A stretch of DNA of 43,787 bases from an uncultured Clostridia bacterium (GTDB lineage Bacteria; Bacillota; Clostridia; TANB77; CAG-508). The DNA is taken from positions 1 to 43,787 of the forward strand of contig CAKPDO010000009.1 in NCBI GenBank assembly GCA_934148985.1, read 5' to 3'. Position numbers and translations under genes: made by a program. A model generated the notes under the pieces. The model was not told the DNA's origin. It saw nothing but the letters and a program-made list of their open reading frames with translations, and did not search any database. Position 1 is the first letter of the stretch; each line of letters starts with the position of its first letter. Positions 43,566 to 43,787 of the stretch are shown here, piece after piece.

Positions 43566-43623
43566 GTCCCAAAAAGAACCGGTCCCAATGGGGCAAATGT
43601 CCCAAAAAGAACCGGTCCCAATG
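43566..43623 (-). repeat. Dispersed repeat, two direct units
   Basis: Two identical 25-base units (43566-43590 and 43599-43623; core CAAAAAGAACCGGTCCC), 33 bases apart, between murG and the ftsW-like gene. Confidence 0.8.
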
Positions 43624-43637
43624 TTCCCAATGTTCCC

Positions 43638-43787
43638 CTAAGTCTTTCTACATGCCCTCGAAATATTGAGCAATACTCCCATCTGGCATAGCATAATGAA
43701 TAATGCTGTTCCACCATAGCTAAAAAATGGAAGTGGCATACCTGTTGCTGGCATTGACGATGTTACAACTGCTATATTTATTATAAC
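43638..43787 (-). CDS. FtsW/SpoVE-type lipid II polymerase, 3' end only
   Basis: The last 49 codons of a SEDS-family glycosyltransferase, cut by the window edge. VTSSMPATGMPLPFFSYGGT and the final membrane helix with NISR are characteristic. Placement directly before murG fits the division/cell-wall cluster. FtsW and SpoVE cannot be told apart from this piece. Confidence 0.85.
   Translation of the reverse strand, partial: VIINIAVVTSSMPATGMPLPFFSYGGTALFIMLCQMGVLLNISRACRKT

Noticed and set aside
169..43787. tRNA or rRNA genes, including a special tRNA-Gly
   Set aside because: I saw no cloverleaf or rRNA signature in any gap; the decoding tRNA must lie elsewhere in the genome.

Overview
The window is low-GC DNA from an endospore-forming member of the Firmicutes, most likely an uncultured Clostridia lineage. 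The basis is SpoVAC/D/E, SpoIIGA and SigE, a Gram-positive type IV pilus cluster, an archaeal-type ProS, Shine-Dalgarno sites of the AGGAGG type and mostly TAA stops. The exact taxon is inference.

Layout. 0.2-1.1 kb: ROK sugar kinase. 1.2-11.3 kb: an eleven-gene type IV pilus operon on the minus strand (pilMN fusion, pilO, a NPFAP protein, two pilA copies, pilD, two minor pilins, pilB, pilT, pilC). 11.5-13.4 kb: spoVACDE on the plus strand. 13.5-17.1 kb: heterodimeric ABC exporter. 17.3-20.3 kb: a patchy accessory zone (small foreign-looking genes, decayed AbiEii toxin, decayed transposase). 20.3-31.2 kb: a housekeeping run (tcdA, CmpB-like permease, pyrG, proS, scpB, an unknown gene, rimO, rarA, queA). 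31.4-33.4 kb: a two-gene island (SSB-like and ImmA/IrrE-like). 33.5-35.2 kb: spoIIGA-sigE. Then mtnN, infC-rpmI-rplT, a lone VirD4-like ATPase, an ArsP_2-type permease, a histidine kinase, murG and the 3' end of an ftsW/spoVE gene.

Main discovery. Eight resident genes (pilB, spoVAC, spoVAD, spoVAE, sigE, spoIIGA, the ArsP_2 permease and murG) are each interrupted by one +1 frameshift of the same kind. An in-frame CGG codon occurs where the family has a conserved glycine. Skipping its C lets the ribosome read GGN as Gly and restores the full protein. The extra base is always on the sense strand, always between codons, always C before GGN, and occurs in genes on both strands. Scanning the other resident genes by eye (about 11,900 codons in all), I found no other in-frame CGG, although out-of-frame CGG is common. 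In contrast, four foreign-looking genes contain six in-frame CGG codons that must be read as ordinary triplets. The simplest model is that CGG has lost its Arg tRNA and acts as a programmed +1 frameshift signal (CGGN read as Gly). This would also be a translational barrier to incoming genes.

A second unexplained pattern is a short dispersed repeat with core GGGACCGGTTCTTTTTG. It is present in about 18 copies at nine gaps between 13.4 and 43.6 kb, often in tandem or inverted pairs. One copy has become the C-terminus of ScpB.
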